64,000 bases of DNA, taken from Paenibacillus glucanolyticus NBRC 15330 (lineage in GTDB: Bacteria > Bacillota > Bacilli > Paenibacillales > Paenibacillaceae). The position numbers and the translations under genes are program-made. Positions 52,196 through 60,943 of this stretch are shown piece by piece. Location of the stretch: assembly GCF_004000885.1 (NCBI RefSeq), contig NZ_BIMC01000024.1, forward strand, positions 21,981-85,980, read 5' to 3'. The first letter of the stretch is position 1, and every line of letters begins with the position of its first letter. The notes beneath the pieces are model-generated. The model saw nothing but the letters and a program-made list of their open reading frames with translations. It was not told the DNA's origin and searched no databases.

Positions 52196-53239
52196 TCAAA
52201 TGGCGGCATCGATTTCCTTCTCAAGCTCCAACGCTGCCGCTTCATCCGTCACGAGGATGTCCTCATGTCCGAATTTCAGCACGGCGTGAATCGCTTTGCC
52301 CTTGCCTTGGCCGCCGGCAATGCCGATGATCGTCTCTGTTCGCATAATGTCCTCAAGCCGAAGTCCGAGGGTAAGCATCTTATGCACAACTTCGCCTTCT
52401 TCGCTGAAATAATAGCCGAATGATTCAGCAATCGCGCCATCTGCCTGCAAGTTCTGAATGGAGCCTTCATCCAGCTTGCGTCGTCTCGCCATCTCCATCG
52501 CGTCGCCGATGCCGTGTATAATGACCCGGCAGCGCCGAATTACATCCACAATCTCCTGGATATGCTGATCCTGAACAAGAGACTGATAAGCATCCTCGCT
52601 TAGCAGATCAGGCACATGGAGCAAACGGTATTCAGCCCCAACACGCTTTGCCATCTTGGAAGCAATGGTGTTCGCTTGAATCTCCATACTCTCTCCGAGG
52701 CCTCCGCGCGCAGGCACAAACCACGTGCTTCTGAGCGGTCCGCCACCAGGCAATGATGACATCTGCTCCGCCACTTCAGCGAGTGTAGAGCCGCCTGTTA
52801 CGGCGATTGTATCTCCATCCTCCACAAAACTGAGCAGCGTCCTTGCGCCGGCCCGGCCAAGCTCACGTTTGACTTCCGGAGATGACTCACTGTCACCGGG
52901 AATAATGACCACTTTACGAAGCCCATAAGCCTGACGGATCTTCTCCTCCAGCTCAACCAGTCCGAACAACTCATTCATGACCGGTTCAAGTTCCTCAACC
53001 AAGCATAATCCTGCACTGCTGATTCGCATGCCAAGCGTCTCAATCTCGATCAGCCCCTGCGCTTTCAGAAGATCAGTCTCTGCCCTGAGGACACGCTCGG
53101 TCATCGAGAGTGATGAAGCCAGCGTTCTTCGGCCAACCATTCCGGACAACTTGATCTGATGAAGGATGGAATACCTTCGTTTAAGAGTGTTCATCAGATC
53201 CGGCAGAAGTTGCTCTTGTATTTCTAATAGGTTACGCAT
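52196..53239 (-). CDS. cggR: Central glycolytic genes regulator
   Basis: A 347-residue SorC-family repressor of the glycolytic operon. A winged helix near the N-terminus (LLPDLMNTLKRRYSILHQIK, GMVGRRTLASSLSMTERVLR) leads to a sugar-phosphate-binding domain with DTIAVTGGSTLAEVAEQM and a late IIGIAGGQGKGKAIHAVLKF. In Bacillus subtilis the effector is fructose 1,6-bisphosphate. ATG 53239 has AGGAGTGG upstream. Its operator and promoter lie just before it, so it represses its own operon. Confidence 0.95.
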   Translation of the reverse strand: MRNLLEIQEQLLPDLMNTLKRRYSILHQIKLSGMVGRRTLASSLSMTERVLRAETDLLKAQGLIEIETLGMRISSAGLCLVEELEPVMNELFGLVELEEKIRQAYGLRKVVIIPGDSESSPEVKRELGRAGARTLLSFVEDGDTIAVTGGSTLAEVAEQMSSLPGGGPLRSTWFVPARGGLGESMEIQANTIASKMAKRVGAEYRLLHVPDLLSEDAYQSLVQDQHIQEIVDVIRRCRVIIHGIGDAMEMARRRKLDEGSIQNLQADGAIAESFGYYFSEEGEVVHKMLTLGLRLEDIMRTETIIGIAGGQGKGKAIHAVLKFGHEDILVTDEAAALELEKEIDAAI

Positions 53240-53292
53240 GCATTCCACTCCTGCAAACTTCGTCTCGGCTCTCCTCTATCGGGCCGTAAAAT

Positions 53293-53352
53293 GTCCCAGT
53301 TAAACTTTTTGAGTCCCACCTTTATTCTAACCAATAATCACGCCCGTTGCAA
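53293..53352 (-). promoter_or_regulatory. Promoter and CggR operator of glycolytic operon
   Basis: On the minus strand TTGCAA (53352-53347) and TAGAAT (53329-53324) are 17 bp apart. Just downstream, TGGGAC occurs twice (53318-53313 and 53298-53293) with exactly 20 bp between starts, the spacing of the two CGGGAC repeats of the Bacillus subtilis CggR operator. Binding would block the elongating polymerase until fructose 1,6-bisphosphate accumulates. Confidence 0.85.
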
Positions 53353-53447
53353 GTGTCCGAAAGTATATTTCTCTGCCCCAGCCATTCTTATACATTATGG
53401 CCAAATGCAAGCTTGTCTATATAGTAGGAACAAAGTTTTGTCCGCTA

Positions 53448-53476
53448 TTGTATTTTCGAAATAGATGCGGTATAAT
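53448..53476 (+). promoter_or_regulatory. Promoter upstream of tRNA-Arg
   Basis: TTGTAT (53448-53453) and TATAAT (53471-53476) are 17 bp apart. It leaves a leader of about 125 nt before the tRNA. That leader contains GATATCAG/CTGATATC and ACCGC/GCGGT hairpins, the second followed by a pyrimidine-rich stretch. Confidence 0.65.
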
Positions 53477-53609
53477 CAACTTCGTTGCTAATTTTTTAGA
53501 TATCAGAAAGTATATACATCGCAGAGTGTGCTTCCTGATATCGCAAGAAAATCTACCGCTAAACGCGGTCTGTCTTCTTTGAATGTACGTCGATAGACCT
53601 TTTTATTAT

Positions 53610-53684
53610 GCGCCCGTGGTCCAATGGATATGACGTAGGCCTCCGGAGCCTGAGATCGAGGTTCGATTCCTCGCGGGCGCGCCA
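53610..53684 (+). tRNA. tRNA-Arg (anticodon CCG)
   Basis: A 75-nt cloverleaf with the CCA end encoded. The acceptor arms are GCGCCCG/CGGGCGC with discriminator G. The anticodon loop CTCCGGA (53641-53647) gives CCG, reading CGG codons. The T arm is GAGG-TTCGATTC-CTCG-like. It lies between the glycolytic operon promoter and clpP. Confidence 0.95.
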
Positions 53685-53750
53685 TTTTTACTTTTTCTAT
53701 ATACTGATTACCCCAAAGTGCCCATGACGGCTCTTTTTTTTACCCAATAG

Positions 53751-53790
53751 TTTGACTTTCTTTGACTTTTTGATTTAAATTGTTTATCAT
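53751..53790 (+). promoter_or_regulatory. CtsR operator and clpP promoter
   Basis: TTTGACTTTCTTTGACT (53751-53767) is the reverse complement of a perfect CtsR heptad pair, RGTCAAANANRGTCAAA. The second heptad holds the -35 TTGACT (53762-53767), and TATCAT (53785-53790) follows after 17 bp. CtsR bound here would cover the -35, so clpP should rise on heat or protein stress. Confidence 0.92.
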
Positions 53791-53844
53791 GTGGGTAATA
53801 CGGTAACAGTATTTATATGAGGTACTTAAGAGGAGGTTTTCCAC

Positions 53845-54441
53845 GTGAGTTTTATACCTATGGTCGTTGAACAAAGCAACCGCGGTGAGCGGGCGTACGA
53901 CATCTATTCCAGATTGCTGAAAGACCGCATTATCTTCCTCGGCTCCGACGTAAATGACGTGGTCGCCAATTCCATCATTGCCCAAATGCTGTTCTTGTCG
54001 GCTGAGGATCCCGAGAAGGATATTCATCTTTACATCAACAGCCCAGGCGGTTCCATTACCGCAGGTATGGCGATATTCGATACGATGCAGTTCATCAAGC
54101 CGGACGTTTCGACGATCTGTGTCGGCATGGCTGCTTCCATGGGCGCATTCCTGCTGAATGCAGGCGCTAAAGGCAAACGTTATGGTCTGCCTAACAGCGA
54201 GATCATGATTCACCAGCCGCTCGGCGGCGCACAAGGTCAGGCCACGGATATCGAGATCCGTGCTCGCCGCATCCTCAAGATGCGCGACAAGCTGAACCGC
54301 ATCCTGTCCGATCGTACCGGCCAACCGCTGGAGCGCATTGAGAAGGATACCGATCGTGACTACTTCATGACGGCTGATGAAGCCAAGGAATATGGTCTTA
54401 TCGATCAAGTACTGGAAAATACACCACCGCAGGGACTATAA
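53845..54441 (+). CDS. clpP: ATP-dependent Clp protease proteolytic subunit
   Basis: The 198-residue serine peptidase subunit that forms 14-mers and works with ClpX and ClpC. Catalytic residues are S98 (GMAASMGAF), H123 (MIHQPLGG) and D172 in DTDRDYFM. It begins SFIPMVVEQSNRGERAYDIYSRLLKDR, standard for the family. Start is GTG 53845 with AGGAGG eight bases upstream. A CtsR operator overlaps the promoter. It is followed by a terminator, so it is monocistronic. Confidence 0.97.
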   Translation: MSFIPMVVEQSNRGERAYDIYSRLLKDRIIFLGSDVNDVVANSIIAQMLFLSAEDPEKDIHLYINSPGGSITAGMAIFDTMQFIKPDVSTICVGMAASMGAFLLNAGAKGKRYGLPNSEIMIHQPLGGAQGQATDIEIRARRILKMRDKLNRILSDRTGQPLERIEKDTDRDYFMTADEAKEYGLIDQVLENTPPQGL

Positions 54442-54453
54442 AAGAATGCAAGC

Positions 54454-54492
54454 AAAGGGCAGGCGCCGTTATCCGGTGCCTGCCCTTTCTTA
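54454..54492 (+). terminator. Terminator of clpP
   Basis: AAAGGGCAGGC and GCCTGCCCTTT form an 11-bp stem with inner CCG/CGG pairing, followed by CTTATCC. Confidence 0.85.
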
Positions 54493-54531
54493 TCCTCTGG
54501 ATTATTCATTGAAGACTTCGAGTACTAAATC

Positions 54532-54641
54532 GTGAGAGTATCCCCTCCGGTCGCTGTTGAAATCGGGAAACATGAATGAACAGATAAGGAGGTTTCCCGA
54601 TTTCAAAGGCGAACGCGATGCTCCTCCGAGGATACTCTCAC
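54532..54641. repeat. Double-stem intergenic element, copy B
   Basis: Outer arms GTGAGAGTATCC/GGATACTCTCAC and inner arms AAATCGGGAAAC/GTTTCCCGATTT enclose CTCCGGTCGCTGTT on the left and AAAGGCGAACGC..GCTCCTCC on the right. These are the reverse complements of the two motifs in copies A and C, so this copy is inverted relative to them. It lies 40 bp behind the clpP terminator. Confidence 0.8.
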
Positions 54642-55111
54642 TTCGGTACGACTCTTTTCAATAAAACATAAAGAAGGTAAGAGCATCCCCCTCCTAAAAG
54701 ACCTGCCTTAACTTGTGGGGAGGGGAATAGAGGAAAACCTATGTAGGGTTCCTTGCAAGGGTAATTGGTTGCGCACAGCCTAATGTGCTCCCCTCACTCT
54801 CTGCGTCCATAAACGGGTGGCATCCGATATCGTATAGGGCGACTTATGGCATTTTACCCCCGGACCATGCACCGTGCTCACAGGGAGCAGTGCGCACGGT
54901 GTACAAACCATATAAGGCACCATCGAGGCAAGCCTCTCGATAAACACAAAAATCCCTTGATCGCAGGAAGCGGGAGGATGCTCCACGCCCGTTATCAAGA
55001 GATTTTTCGCAACTAGTTCCAGCACAGTGTTACATCAGGACAACATCATGTATCTAAACAAGCTATAGTATTAAAAATGATTTCAGCTAATACAAACTGA
55101 TTGATCGAGTC
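54642..55111. other. Gene-free gap with one terminator-like hairpin
   Basis: No supported gene. AAAAATCCCTTGAT and ATCAAGAGATTTTT (54948-55007) close a long hairpin flanked by A on one side and T on the other; it could end transcription of the minus-strand gene at 55112 or read-through from clpP. An imperfect CACCGTG/CACGGTG inverted repeat lies near 54870-54900. Confidence 0.6.
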
Positions 55112-56185
55112 TTACTTCCATTCCTTCAGCTTGAACTCAAACTCAGGGAATCCATAGGCATACGCCGTGTACTCATAAAGCTGGAAGTACAGTACCGCCG
55201 CGTTATCCTTCACATAGAAGTCGGCATCGGCAGGCACTCCCTCAAAACCGCCGAGATAACCTCCCTCTTTCTTCAGCTTGCTCAGCACAAGGTTGTTCAT
55301 CTTCTGCTTGTTCTTGCCCTGCATGTTGATGAAATCGCCCAGCTTCATTTGCTTTCCGTCCTTCAGTGAGAAGGTGAAGCTCTTGCGGAAGGTCATGCCA
55401 TGAGCACCGCCCGTGTACGAATAATCGTACGCCGTAATGCTCAGGATGCCATCCTGATTGTAATGAACTACATAATCACCGCTGAATTCATACGGAAAAT
55501 CTGTTCCCGATGGCGGGAGTGTGCCCACATTTCCTTCAGCGCCCGTGATGACGCCGGATGCATTTTCTTTTAGTACTTTGTTGATCTCTGCCTGCACCTC
55601 AGCATTACCGAGGCCACTGATAACCGGATAATTCACAACGGCATCAACGCCTTGAATTTTCTTTTTCAGCGCAGTCGATTTGATTTGAATGTCGTTTTGC
55701 TTTTTCTGCGTCATGCTGAGTGTTTTCAAGGAAGGATTCCACTGTCCCTGAACTCCCATATATTCGCTGATCGTTTTGAACGGCATATACAGACGACCGT
55801 TGATAATCTGTCCGCCTGGCTCACCAGCATAAGCTCCGTTCACCAAAATACCGATTTCACTCGCATCATATACGACGGCGCTCAACTTGTTATATCCGTT
55901 ACCCAGCGTGTAGGTCCGATTCTTCGCATCATATTTAAGAGGCATTCCCAGACCATCCCGTAAAGCGGTTGCCGGAACATAGGTTACCCCATGCAGCACG
56001 ATGCCCTTCTGTGATAAGGTTTTGCCATTCCATTTCAATACAACTTCATTCTTCGACGATTTTTGACTGGCGGAAACGGATGCCTTAGAGGTGCTTGCAT
56101 CGATCACCTGTCCACTCAAACCAAGACTGCCAAGCAGGACACTAGTTGCAATTAAGGATGCACATACACGAAATTTAGGATTCAT
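55112..56185 (-). CDS. Exported stalk-domain / DUF4163-DUF3298 protein
   Basis: A 357-residue exported protein. The signal peptide (about 1-30) is followed by a copper-amine-oxidase-like N-terminal stalk domain (NGKTLSQKGIVLHGVTYVPATALRDGL, LVNGAYAGEPGGQIINGRLYMPFKTISEYMG), then DUF4163 (VVNYPVISGLGNAEVQAEIN..YSYTGGAHGMTFRKSFTFSL) and a DUF3298-like end (DGKQMKLGDFI..YFQLYEYTAYAYGFPEF). The last part resembles the extracellular domains of RsiV and PdaC, which bind cell wall or lysozyme. A wall-associated role is likely; activity unknown. Confidence 0.82.
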   Translation of the reverse strand: MNPKFRVCASLIATSVLLGSLGLSGQVIDASTSKASVSASQKSSKNEVVLKWNGKTLSQKGIVLHGVTYVPATALRDGLGMPLKYDAKNRTYTLGNGYNKLSAVVYDASEIGILVNGAYAGEPGGQIINGRLYMPFKTISEYMGVQGQWNPSLKTLSMTQKKQNDIQIKSTALKKKIQGVDAVVNYPVISGLGNAEVQAEINKVLKENASGVITGAEGNVGTLPPSGTDFPYEFSGDYVVHYNQDGILSITAYDYSYTGGAHGMTFRKSFTFSLKDGKQMKLGDFINMQGKNKQKMNNLVLSKLKKEGGYLGGFEGVPADADFYVKDNAAVLYFQLYEYTAYAYGFPEFEFKLKEWK

Positions 56186-56730
56186 ATTAGAATTCCACCT
56201 TTGTTAAAATAAGTTTCCGTTAGTTGTTACTCTATTACCCTCATTCATTATAAGGAAAGCTTTCAATCTATTGGTAACAAAGTCAATGACAATTTTGACT
56301 CCATGCTAAAGGACCTATACATTCTTGCTTATCTTTCAGTATGGGCCTCGTTATACTAATGAACACAAAACAATGGTGTCATGCGCCCGTAAACATGAAC
56401 ATTTCACGGACCCGGACAACGTACACCAATGGAATGATGAGCAATACCCCCAAGTGCTCCTTCAATGTTTATCAACAGTAAGCGCAAGGGGCTTTTTCTG
56501 GAAAACATCCAGTCACAACCACTGCAAATATATAGCTAAAAGCAGCAAGCAGCCAGAGAATTCATACTGTCTTTATCCCGACTTGTTTAAACCCTTCAGA
56601 ATCCATATCAAAATGGCGTATTTCCACTCTTTATATATAACAATGAAAAGACCCCGTAAGTTACGGGAAAATTCGTATAAGCGATCTTCTACACCAATTT
56701 ATAGGTCTTAAGATTCAATTTCTATAACAT
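56186..56730. other. Gene-free gap, 56.2-56.7 kb
   Basis: AT-rich sequence with the promoter region of the stalk-domain gene at its left end. An open frame at 56325-56711 has no ribosome site, no recognisable domain and poor composition, so I do not call a gene. Confidence 0.55.
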
Positions 56731-56763
56731 AAAAAAACCTGCCCCCTTGAGGGGCAGGTTTTC
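56731..56763. terminator. Terminator after pot operon
   Basis: AACCTGCCCC and GGGGCAGGTT form a perfect 10-bp stem with seven A before and TTTCTAT after, so it acts on both strands; it ends the minus-strand pot operon. Confidence 0.88.
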
Positions 56764-56796
56764 TATATTACAGTTATATGAAGAAATATATTTTTC

Positions 56797-57849
56797 TTAT
56801 CGACCGCTCTTCAGCTCGGTCCACAAACGATCGTAGATGGACAGGGAATCGCCGACATTGTCGAGCCATTCGGTACGACGCAGCTCCTCTTCCGTCAGGT
56901 TGATCATGGTATTGGCGCGATATTCCTCGCTATGGAATTCCATCGCTTTGGTGTTCGGATTGCTGTATCCGATAAATTCATAGTTCTTGGCGCTGACTTC
57001 AGGCTCCAGCATGAAGTTAATGAATTTCTCGGCGAGCTCCTTATTCTTCGCACCTTTAGGAATCGCGTAGTTGTCCGAGAAGATGGTCGCTCCTTCTTCA
57101 GGCACGACATATGCCACATCCGGATTCTCCGCCGCGATAAACGCCGCGTCTCCGGACCAAACCGTAGCAATCCAGCCTTCTTCCTGAATCATCTTCTGCT
57201 TGATATTATCCGTATCAAATGCAAGCACGTTAGGCAGCAGCGTCTTCAGCTCATCAGATGCAGCGATAATCTCCGCTTCATCTTTACTGCTGTTGGATTT
57301 CCCCTGCTTCTTAAGTGCCATGCCAATCATCTCCCGGTTGTCATCCAGAAGCAGGACTTTGCCCTTGTATTCCGGGTTCCAGAGATCTCCCCAGCTTTTG
57401 ATCTCGTCTTTCACGTACTTCTTGTTATATGCAATTCCCGTTACACCGGACGTGTAAACGATCGAATATTTATTGCCCGGGTCATAAGAAGGATCTTTAA
57501 ACGTATCCGTAATATTGACGAAGTTCGGGATATTATTCATCTCAAGCGGCTCAAGCAGCTCCGATTCAATCATGGTTTTCACCATATAATCGGACGGCTG
57601 AATGAGATCATAACCACTGCCGCCAGCTTTGATCTTAGCCAGCAGATCTTCGTTGTTTGCATAATTGTCGTAGGTTACCTTCACGTCAAACTTCTCTTCG
57701 AAGTCCTTCAGCACCTCAGGGTCGAAGTTGTCAGCCCAGCTGTAAATATGAAGAGTTTCCTTATCCGAGCCGCAAGCAGCCAGGAGTCCTACAGACAATA
57801 CTGCAACCATACCTGCCATCAGCAGGCGGGTCCATCTCGATTTGTTCAA
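56797..57849 (-). CDS. potD: Spermidine/putrescine-binding lipoprotein
   Basis: A 350-residue polyamine-binding protein. The signal peptide ends in the lipobox GLLAACGS (Cys 26). The mature part opens TLHIYSWADNFDPEVLKDFEEKF and contains GYDLIQPSDYMVKTMIESELLEPL and GWIATVWSGDAAFI, typical of PotD/PotF. It is the last gene of potABCD, 58 bp after potC, with GAAAGAGAGGAGATATTGA before the ATG. Confidence 0.93.
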   Translation of the reverse strand: MNKSRWTRLLMAGMVAVLSVGLLAACGSDKETLHIYSWADNFDPEVLKDFEEKFDVKVTYDNYANNEDLLAKIKAGGSGYDLIQPSDYMVKTMIESELLEPLEMNNIPNFVNITDTFKDPSYDPGNKYSIVYTSGVTGIAYNKKYVKDEIKSWGDLWNPEYKGKVLLLDDNREMIGMALKKQGKSNSSKDEAEIIAASDELKTLLPNVLAFDTDNIKQKMIQEEGWIATVWSGDAAFIAAENPDVAYVVPEEGATIFSDNYAIPKGAKNKELAEKFINFMLEPEVSAKNYEFIGYSNPNTKAMEFHSEEYRANTMINLTEEELRRTEWLDNVGDSLSIYDRLWTELKSGR

Positions 57850-57907
57850 TTCAATATCTCCTCTCTTTCCACTTCCATATTCTATTCGAAAAAAGCGTTC
57901 GTATCGC

Positions 57908-58714
57908 TTAGATCGGCAATGTTTTGTGCTTCTTCTGACCGTTGCCGCGGTTGAGAATGTATTGGGCTAACAGGATCAGCGTAATGCTCACCAGAATGAG
58001 CAGCGTACACAGCGCGTTGATCTCAGGCGAGATGCCTCGTTTCACCTGCGCGTAAATATAGATCGGCAGCGTCGTTGAGCTTGGACCAGCGACAAAAAAG
58101 CTGACCATGAAATCATCCAATGACAGGGTAAAAGCAATCAAAGCGCCGGAGATAATGCCCGGTGCAATCTGCGGCAGCGTTACATGCCGGAACGTTTGCC
58201 AAGGCGTGGCTCCCAAATCCTGAGCCGCCTCATCCAACTGCTTGCCCATGCCGGACAGTCTGGCCGTAACCACGACGTAGACATAGGACAGGCTGAACGT
58301 GATGTGAGCAATAATTACCGTGGTTTTGCCAAGCGGCATGTTCAATTGGCTGAACAACACGAGCAGTGATAACCCCATAATGATATCCGGGATAATGACG
58401 GGCAGATATAACAGCCCGTTCATGCCGCTGCGTCCTTTGCGGCCCATATTTCGGAGCGAGAGTGCCGCTGCGGTTCCCAGCAGGGTGGATACAACCGTAG
58501 AGATGACGGCCACCGTCAAGCTGTTCATCAGGGCTTCCATCACATGCCGGTTCTCGAACAGCGATACATACCAATCCAACGTAAATCCTTCCCAGTTTCC
58601 GCTCAGCCGCGTATCGTTGAAGGAATAGATAATGATCATAATGATGGGTACATAGATGAAAGCCATCATAAGGAAAGAGTGAATCCCGAGCAGCGGATGA
58701 TTCTTCTTCTTCAC
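57908..58714 (-). CDS. potC: Spermidine/putrescine permease
   Basis: A 268-residue, six-helix permease. EAA loop: LDEAAQDLGATPWQTFRHVTLPQIAPG; it also has SLDDFMVSFFVAGPSSTTLPIYIY, a PotC hallmark. The ATG directly follows the potB stop, so the two are coupled; it pairs with PotB as the membrane channel. Confidence 0.93.
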   Translation of the reverse strand: MKKKNHPLLGIHSFLMMAFIYVPIIMIIIYSFNDTRLSGNWEGFTLDWYVSLFENRHVMEALMNSLTVAVISTVVSTLLGTAAALSLRNMGRKGRSGMNGLLYLPVIIPDIIMGLSLLVLFSQLNMPLGKTTVIIAHITFSLSYVYVVVTARLSGMGKQLDEAAQDLGATPWQTFRHVTLPQIAPGIISGALIAFTLSLDDFMVSFFVAGPSSTTLPIYIYAQVKRGISPEINALCTLLILVSITLILLAQYILNRGNGQKKHKTLPI

Positions 58715-59563
58715 TTATCTCCCCTCCCCTACACGTTGATGGCGGGCTTGCATGGCCCGGTTAAATAGCAGGATCAGCACCAGGGACGTGGCGACAAAAA
58801 TCACCGACAACGCCGCTCCAAACGGCCAGTTCCTTGCACCCAGGAACTGTGACTGAATAATATTACTGATCATGGAGGACTTCGCGCCTCCCAATATATC
58901 CGTAACTACAAACATCCCGGAGGTCGAGACATACACCAGAACCGCACCCGTCATAATGCCGGATTTGCTCTGCGGCAGCGTAATGTGCCGAAACGCCTTC
59001 CACCTCGATGCACCCAGATCGCTGGCTGCATCCAAGAGACGCTTGTCCATCTGCTCCAGCGCTACATAAATCGGCAGCACCATGAAGGGAATAAAGTTAT
59101 ACACCATGCCAAGCAATACGGCACCATACGTATATAACATCTGAATAGGCTCATCAATCCACCCCACCCATAACAGCAGGCTGTTCACCACGCCTTGCGT
59201 TCGCAAAAGCAGAACCCAGGCATACGTGCGAATCAGAAAGTTGATCCAGAACGGAACGGTGATCAGAATCAATCCCCATGTCTGGATACGCGGGGAAGCG
59301 TTGGCTATATAATAGGCCAAAGGATAGCTGACTAACAAGCAGATCACCGTAGTCAGCAGCGACAGTACCAGGGTATCCCAGTAGATTCCTAAATATAAGG
59401 GATCAAAAAAGGTCTTGTATCCTTCCAGACTGAAGGAAAACACGATATTACCGAGCGAATCCCGCGACAGAAACGAGATGCCGACCACGATCAGCATCGG
59501 GACGATCAGGAACAGGGATAACCACAACAGCACCGGCGTCAGCAGGAACCTTGATTTCCTCAT
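58715..59563 (-). CDS. potB: Spermidine/putrescine permease
   Basis: A 282-residue, six-helix permease. EAA loop: DKRLLDAASDLGASRWKAFRHITLPQSKSG; it also has TVPFWINFLIRTYAWVLLLR and GMFVVTDILGGAKSSMISNII, typical of PotB. Its ATG overlaps the potA stop by four bases. Confidence 0.93.
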   Translation of the reverse strand: MRKSRFLLTPVLLWLSLFLIVPMLIVVGISFLSRDSLGNIVFSFSLEGYKTFFDPLYLGIYWDTLVLSLLTTVICLLVSYPLAYYIANASPRIQTWGLILITVPFWINFLIRTYAWVLLLRTQGVVNSLLLWVGWIDEPIQMLYTYGAVLLGMVYNFIPFMVLPIYVALEQMDKRLLDAASDLGASRWKAFRHITLPQSKSGIMTGAVLVYVSTSGMFVVTDILGGAKSSMISNIIQSQFLGARNWPFGAALSVIFVATSLVLILLFNRAMQARHQRVGEGR

Positions 59564-60531
59564 GGCCCGATGATCACCTCATCCTTCGTGCTCCAGTTCA
59601 CCCCGACCCGCTCACCAACCTCCCAAGGACGATCATCCGAAATATCTAGGGCAATCGTTACCTTCATCGGCTCATTGTCAAGCTGGACCAGCAGCTTATG
59701 CACACTGCCGAGGTACTGCACATCCTCAATCACGCCGCTCTTCTTCGCACCCGACTCCCGCTGCGGAACCAGTTTCTCCGGCCGCACGGCAAAGAGGCCT
59801 TCCGGTGATGAGAAGACATTATTCTCCCCAACAAAAGTGGCAGCAAACAGCGTTTGCGGCCTCGCGTAGATCTCGCGCGGCGTGCCGATTTGTTCTACCC
59901 GTCCATGATTCATAATCACGATCCGGTCGGACAGCATCATGGCTTCCTCCTGATCGTGCGTTACATATACAAACGTAATGCCCAGCGTCCGCTGCAAATG
60001 CTTCAGCTCGGATTGCAGGTTTTTGCGCAGCTGCAGGTCCAGTGCACCCAGCGGTTCATCGAGCAGCAGCACCTTCGGTTTGTTGGCGATGGCACGTGCG
60101 ATAGCTACCCGCTGCTGTTGTCCTCCGGACAGCTGATGCGGGAAGCGTTCCCGCAGTGGGGTTAGCTGTGTCATCGTCACGGCCTCGTCCACACGTTCCT
60201 TGATGAGCTGACGCGGCATTTTTTTCATTTTTAATCCAAAAGCAATGTTATCTTCTACGGTCATATGCGGAAACAGAGCATAGTGTTGGAATACAAGATT
60301 TAAATCCCGCTTGTTCGCAGGCACATCCGTCACATTCTGACCCGCCAGCAATACCTGTCCTTCGGTAGGCTGTTCGAATCCTGCTATCATTCGGAGAATC
60401 GTCGTTTTGCCGCAGCCGCTGGGGCCCAGCAAAGTCAGGAATTCCCCTTCTTTAATGGAGAGCGACAGCGGATGCACGACCGCTTGTCCCTGAAAATGCT
60501 TCTCGATCTGGACAAGTTCAATCACATGCAT
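59560..60531 (-). CDS. potA: Spermidine/putrescine transporter ATPase
   Basis: A 323-residue ABC ATPase. Walker A GPSGCGKTT (36-44), Q-loop VFQHYALFPHM, signature QLSGGQQQRVA, Walker B VLLLDEPLGALD and VTHDQEEAM are followed by a TOBE-like C-terminus (EDVQYLGSVHKLLVQLDNEPM). It powers polyamine uptake by PotBCD. ATG 60531 or GTG 60525 are both possible; AAGGGG is three bases from the former and nine from the latter. It is first in the operon. No separate regulator gene is adjacent. Confidence 0.92.
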   Translation of the reverse strand: MHVIELVQIEKHFQGQAVVHPLSLSIKEGEFLTLLGPSGCGKTTILRMIAGFEQPTEGQVLLAGQNVTDVPANKRDLNLVFQHYALFPHMTVEDNIAFGLKMKKMPRQLIKERVDEAVTMTQLTPLRERFPHQLSGGQQQRVAIARAIANKPKVLLLDEPLGALDLQLRKNLQSELKHLQRTLGITFVYVTHDQEEAMMLSDRIVIMNHGRVEQIGTPREIYARPQTLFAATFVGENNVFSSPEGLFAVRPEKLVPQRESGAKKSGVIEDVQYLGSVHKLLVQLDNEPMKVTIALDISDDRPWEVGERVGVNWSTKDEVIIGP

Positions 60532-60865
60532 CAACCCCTTCTTCAAAATGTGACCTATTCCAGGTGTACCAATCCTACTTGCTAGTATGCACAAAAACGT
60601 GCTCCACTAAGAAGAAACGGTTATACTGCCTATCTTGCTCAGGTGGGCAGGATCCGTTTCTTAGGGGAAGCTCTAGAAGTCTCTACTAAGAGAAAAAAGC
60701 CATATCCATGGGTATGGCTTTACGCTTTAGAACAAAGTTCAGTTTTTCGCATATTCACTATACCTCGTTTTCCCCCTATACACAACACTTTTCTGTGTAT
60801 TTCGACAGGGGAAGGTACGGATATGGCCCGTATTATGGTATTTCAGTTTCCAGAGTGAATGTATC
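60532..60865. other. Gene-free gap with inverted repeats
   Basis: Holds the potA promoter region at the left. CTAAGAA..AAACGG and CCGTTTCTTAG pair near 60607-60662, and AAGCCATA/GTATGGCTT forms a small hairpin at 60704-60722. No supported gene. Confidence 0.5.
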
Positions 60866-60915
60866 AGAAAAATCAAAGAAAACCGCTCACCCGGTAATGA
60901 CCCGGATGAACGGTT
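60866..60915 (-). terminator. Terminator after SIMPL gene
   Basis: AACCG..CCGG and CCGG..CGGTT pair around TAATGACC; on the minus strand TTTTCTTTGATTTTT follows. It lies 30 bp past the SIMPL stop. Confidence 0.75.
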
Positions 60916-60943
60916 CTCTGCACGCCAAGTGAAAAGACATTGA

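Noticed and set aside
56325..56711. 128-codon open frame
   Set aside because: No ribosome site, no domain, AT-rich gap composition.
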